Source: JACGMN01 sp964522635 (GTDB taxonomy: Archaea; Halobacteriota; Syntropharchaeia; Alkanophagales; Methanospirareceae). Taken from it: a stretch of 15,575 bases of DNA. The DNA lies in the NCBI GenBank assembly GCA_964522635.1, contig CAZFWT010000047.1, positions 1-15,575 on the forward strand, in the 5' to 3' direction. Position 1 is the first letter of the stretch. Every line of letters starts with the position of its first letter. The translations under genes were made by a program, and so were the position numbers. Of the stretch, positions 14,218 through 15,575 are shown piece after piece. The notes beneath the pieces are model-generated. The model did no database searches and was not told the DNA's origin. It saw only the letters and a list, made by a program, of their open reading frames with translations.

Positions 14218-15192
14218 TCATCTCTTCAGCCGCTCGAAGACCAGGATCGCCGTGATCAGATCCTGGAACGCCACGCCAGTTGATTTGAAGAAGGTGACAT
14301 CCTCTGCACTCGTCCGCCCCGCCTGTCTCCGGAGCAGAACGTCACCCAGCGGTATCAGGTCTCGCTCGGTGATGATCCCCCGCTCCAGCCCCTGATAGAC
14401 CTCGCCCGAATGGATGCACTGTGCTAAGTCGTCCACAATGATCCGTGCTTGCCGCAGTACGTCCGGAGCGAACTCGATCTTCGTCTTCGCGTCTGCACCG
14501 ACCCCGTTGAGGTGCATGCCTGGGCGTAGCTGCGCGGGGAAGATGAACGGCTCGGTCGCCGGCGTCACGGTCGTCAGGATATCCGCATCCACCGCCGCTT
14601 CCAGGTTGACCACGGTGATCTCAACCCCGAATTCCGGCTCGTAACGCGCTTTGAACGCTTGTGCTCGTTCCTGAATACGATCTACCAGCTTGATCTGCTC
14701 GATCGACGGTCGTACCGTGAGAATCGCCTTTGCCTGGTAATACGATTGCTTGCCCGCGCCGACCATTCCGAGCGTCTCGCAGTCCAGGCGCGCCAGTGCG
14801 TCCGTCGCCACGCCTGTGGCTGCGCCGGTGCGAAATGCGGTCATCTCCTCGGCCTGCAGGATCGCGAGCAACTGCTGTGTCTCCGCATCACGGAGCAAAT
14901 ATTCGCCCAGGACCGTTGGGATACCGATCTTCTTATTCGCAGGCGCGACACAGACGATCTTCACTCCGCAGTACTGGGGGTTGTACTTCGGCAAATACGA
15001 GGGCATGCATCGCATGTCCGAGACGGCAGTGTTCACGTAGACCTTCGGCGGCGTGACGCTGTAGCCCAGTGAGCTCTGTTCAAAGCCCTTCTTTATTTCC
15101 GCGATGAAGGCCCGCCAGCCGATTGCCTCGATCGCCGCTCTTAGCTCCGCGTTCGTTACCAGGAACGCGTCCAGCTCTTCTATTCGCTTCAT
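14218..15192 (-). CDS. Ornithine cyclodeaminase / alanine dehydrogenase family (mu-crystallin-like) NAD-dependent enzyme
   Basis: The family includes ornithine and lysine cyclodeaminases, archaeal alanine dehydrogenase and imine reductases. This 324-residue protein has the expected early Met-Pro-Ser-Tyr region (RCMPSYLPKY, 61-70) and a Lys in CGVKIV (78). It also has RTGAATGVATDAL (121-133), the NAD-binding loop GMVGAGKQS (142-150), GVGADAKTKIE (230-240) and the C-terminal FKSTGVAFQDLITA (302-315). Length is normal. The frame extends upstream to 15273, but I choose ATG 15192. The fold starts there, and a TATA box at 15230-15223 would place the transcript start at about 15200, inside the longer reading. 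The substrate cannot be fixed from sequence; an alanine dehydrogenase role is possible by analogy with archaeal members. It converges on the ABC ATPase gene. Confidence 0.88.
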   Translation of the reverse strand: MKRIEELDAFLVTNAELRAAIEAIGWRAFIAEIKKGFEQSSLGYSVTPPKVYVNTAVSDMRCMPSYLPKYNPQYCGVKIVCVAPANKKIGIPTVLGEYLLRDAETQQLLAILQAEEMTAFRTGAATGVATDALARLDCETLGMVGAGKQSYYQAKAILTVRPSIEQIKLVDRIQERAQAFKARYEPEFGVEITVVNLEAAVDADILTTVTPATEPFIFPAQLRPGMHLNGVGADAKTKIEFAPDVLRQARIIVDDLAQCIHSGEVYQGLERGIITERDLIPLGDVLLRRQAGRTSAEDVTFFKSTGVAFQDLITAILVFERLKR

Positions 15193-15222
15193 GATCGTAC
15201 GTTGGTGTGTTGGCAATCCGGC

Positions 15223-15230
15223 TATAAATA
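15223..15230 (-). promoter_or_regulatory. TATA box of the cyclodeaminase-family gene
   Basis: TATTTATA on the minus strand, centred about 34 bases before ATG 15192. Predicted transcription start is near 15200, giving a leader of about eight bases. It decides between the two possible starts of the gene. Confidence 0.7.
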
Positions 15231-15365
15231 GTCTCCCCGCCTTGGAGTGGCAAAGGCGCTGGAGTTGCGGCAAAATCTGCTTCCAACAAGATCTCGAATA
15301 CCGAAATACCGGTTAAAAAACCTGTTTTTATCCTCAGTACCATAGAAGTTGACAGCCCCACTAAA

Positions 15366-15380
15366 CCGAAAAGTTTAAAA
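15366..15380 (+). promoter_or_regulatory. Strong BRE/TATA promoter before the exported-protein gene
   Basis: CCGAAAAG followed by TTTAAAA is a very good archaeal BRE plus TATA box. Transcription should begin near 15402, about 18 bases before the mini-ORF and about 58 before the ATG of the exported protein. Confidence 0.7.
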
Positions 15381-15419
15381 CGACACAACCACATATACCC
15401 CTCATCTGGTACGGCTATC

Positions 15420-15449
15420 ATGAAAAAGCGTCGGCATGCGGGCGCTTAA
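15420..15449 (+). other. Nine-codon upstream mini-ORF
   Basis: ATG to TAA encodes MKKRRHAGA, basic throughout the first half. It is the first ATG after the predicted transcript start and ends 10 bases before ATG 15460. It may be a leader peptide affecting translation of the next gene, or simply a chance ATG. Confidence 0.3.
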
Positions 15450-15459
15450 TGAGATTAAC

Positions 15460-15575
15460 ATGGGGGTGAAAAGCGGGAAGATGTTACAAAACATGGGTAC
15501 TCGGTATTGTTTGGTGGCACTTTGTGTGGCACTTGCGTTTTTACTCGTTGGCGGCATGGCTTCGGCAGCAAGCAC
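15460..15575 (+). CDS. N-terminal part of an exported protein (runs off the window)
   Basis: ATG at 15460 opens a frame that stays open to the end of the window (38 codons). The protein starts with a basic region (MGVKSGKMLQNMGTR), then a hydrophobic core (CLVALCVALAFLLVGG) and a likely signal-peptidase site in MASAAS, so it is a secreted or surface protein. In-frame ATGs at 15481 and 15493 could also be starts. The mature part lies outside the window, so no function can be given. A strong BRE/TATA element lies about 80 bases upstream. Confidence 0.7.
   Translation, partial: MGVKSGKMLQNMGTRYCLVALCVALAFLLVGGMASAAS

Noticed and set aside
15193..15273. N-terminal extension of the cyclodeaminase-family enzyme
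   Set aside because: A TATA box lies inside it and the family fold begins at ATG 15192.
15310..15321. GGTTAAAAAACC as a terminator or operator
   Set aside because: A four-base stem in AT-rich DNA is expected by chance and it sits between two well-placed promoters without other support.
1..15575. tRNA genes, CRISPR repeats, transposases or integrases
   Set aside because: None found by reading both strands. The repeats in the first 2.4 kb are coding duplications, not regularly spaced arrays or element ends.

Overview
The window reads as a piece of a euryarchaeal chromosome from the methanogen / anaerobic methane- or alkane-oxidiser part of the tree. Three things point that way: an archaeosine synthase (ArcS, specific to archaeal tRNA), an MfnF-type enzyme of methanofuran biosynthesis, and archaeal promoters (purine-rich BRE plus a TATA box about 25 bases before very short leaders). 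A GrpE co-chaperone and a bacterial-type dephospho-CoA kinase show the lineage has taken up bacterial-style genes. ANME-1/Syntrophoarchaeum-like archaea are a reasonable guess, but the sequence alone does not prove it.

Region 1 (about 1-3260) is AT-rich, uses AAA/GAA/ATA/AGG-type codons and is full of local duplication. It holds the 3' part of a secreted C39-like cysteine peptidase with a PepSY-like prodomain, and a paralogue of that prodomain without the peptidase. It also holds two copies of an unknown membrane-anchored protein (one intact, one with a lost start codon and a frameshift), a small membrane protein, and a broken fragment at the edge. The unknown-protein copies share a nearly identical 5' block of 100 bases, and the prodomain gene has a more diverged version of the same anchor. 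This looks like a fast-changing cell-surface cluster in which an export/anchor module is exchanged between unrelated ectodomains.

Region 2 (about 3268-15200) is GC-rich, tightly packed core-like sequence. On the minus strand lie an MFS transporter and a THEP1-type NTPase (5074-3268), probably co-transcribed. Divergent from them is a PPP-family Ser/Thr phosphatase, followed by arcS and a small acidic helical protein with a clear promoter. Next is a minus-strand operon, radical SAM/HhH protein - mfnF - coaE (11954-8565), whose genes are spaced by 28 bases and then overlap by 7. Divergent from that operon are grpE and an ABC ATPase with an extra C-terminal domain and no permease nearby. An ornithine cyclodeaminase/alanine dehydrogenase-family enzyme converges on them.

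Region 3 (15360-15575) carries a strong archaeal promoter, a nine-codon mini-ORF and the start of a gene for an exported protein that runs off the window.

No tRNA, rRNA, CRISPR array, transposase or integrase was seen. The least explained parts are the duplicated surface-protein cluster and the C-terminal domain of the ABC ATPase. No complete new multi-gene system can be claimed.
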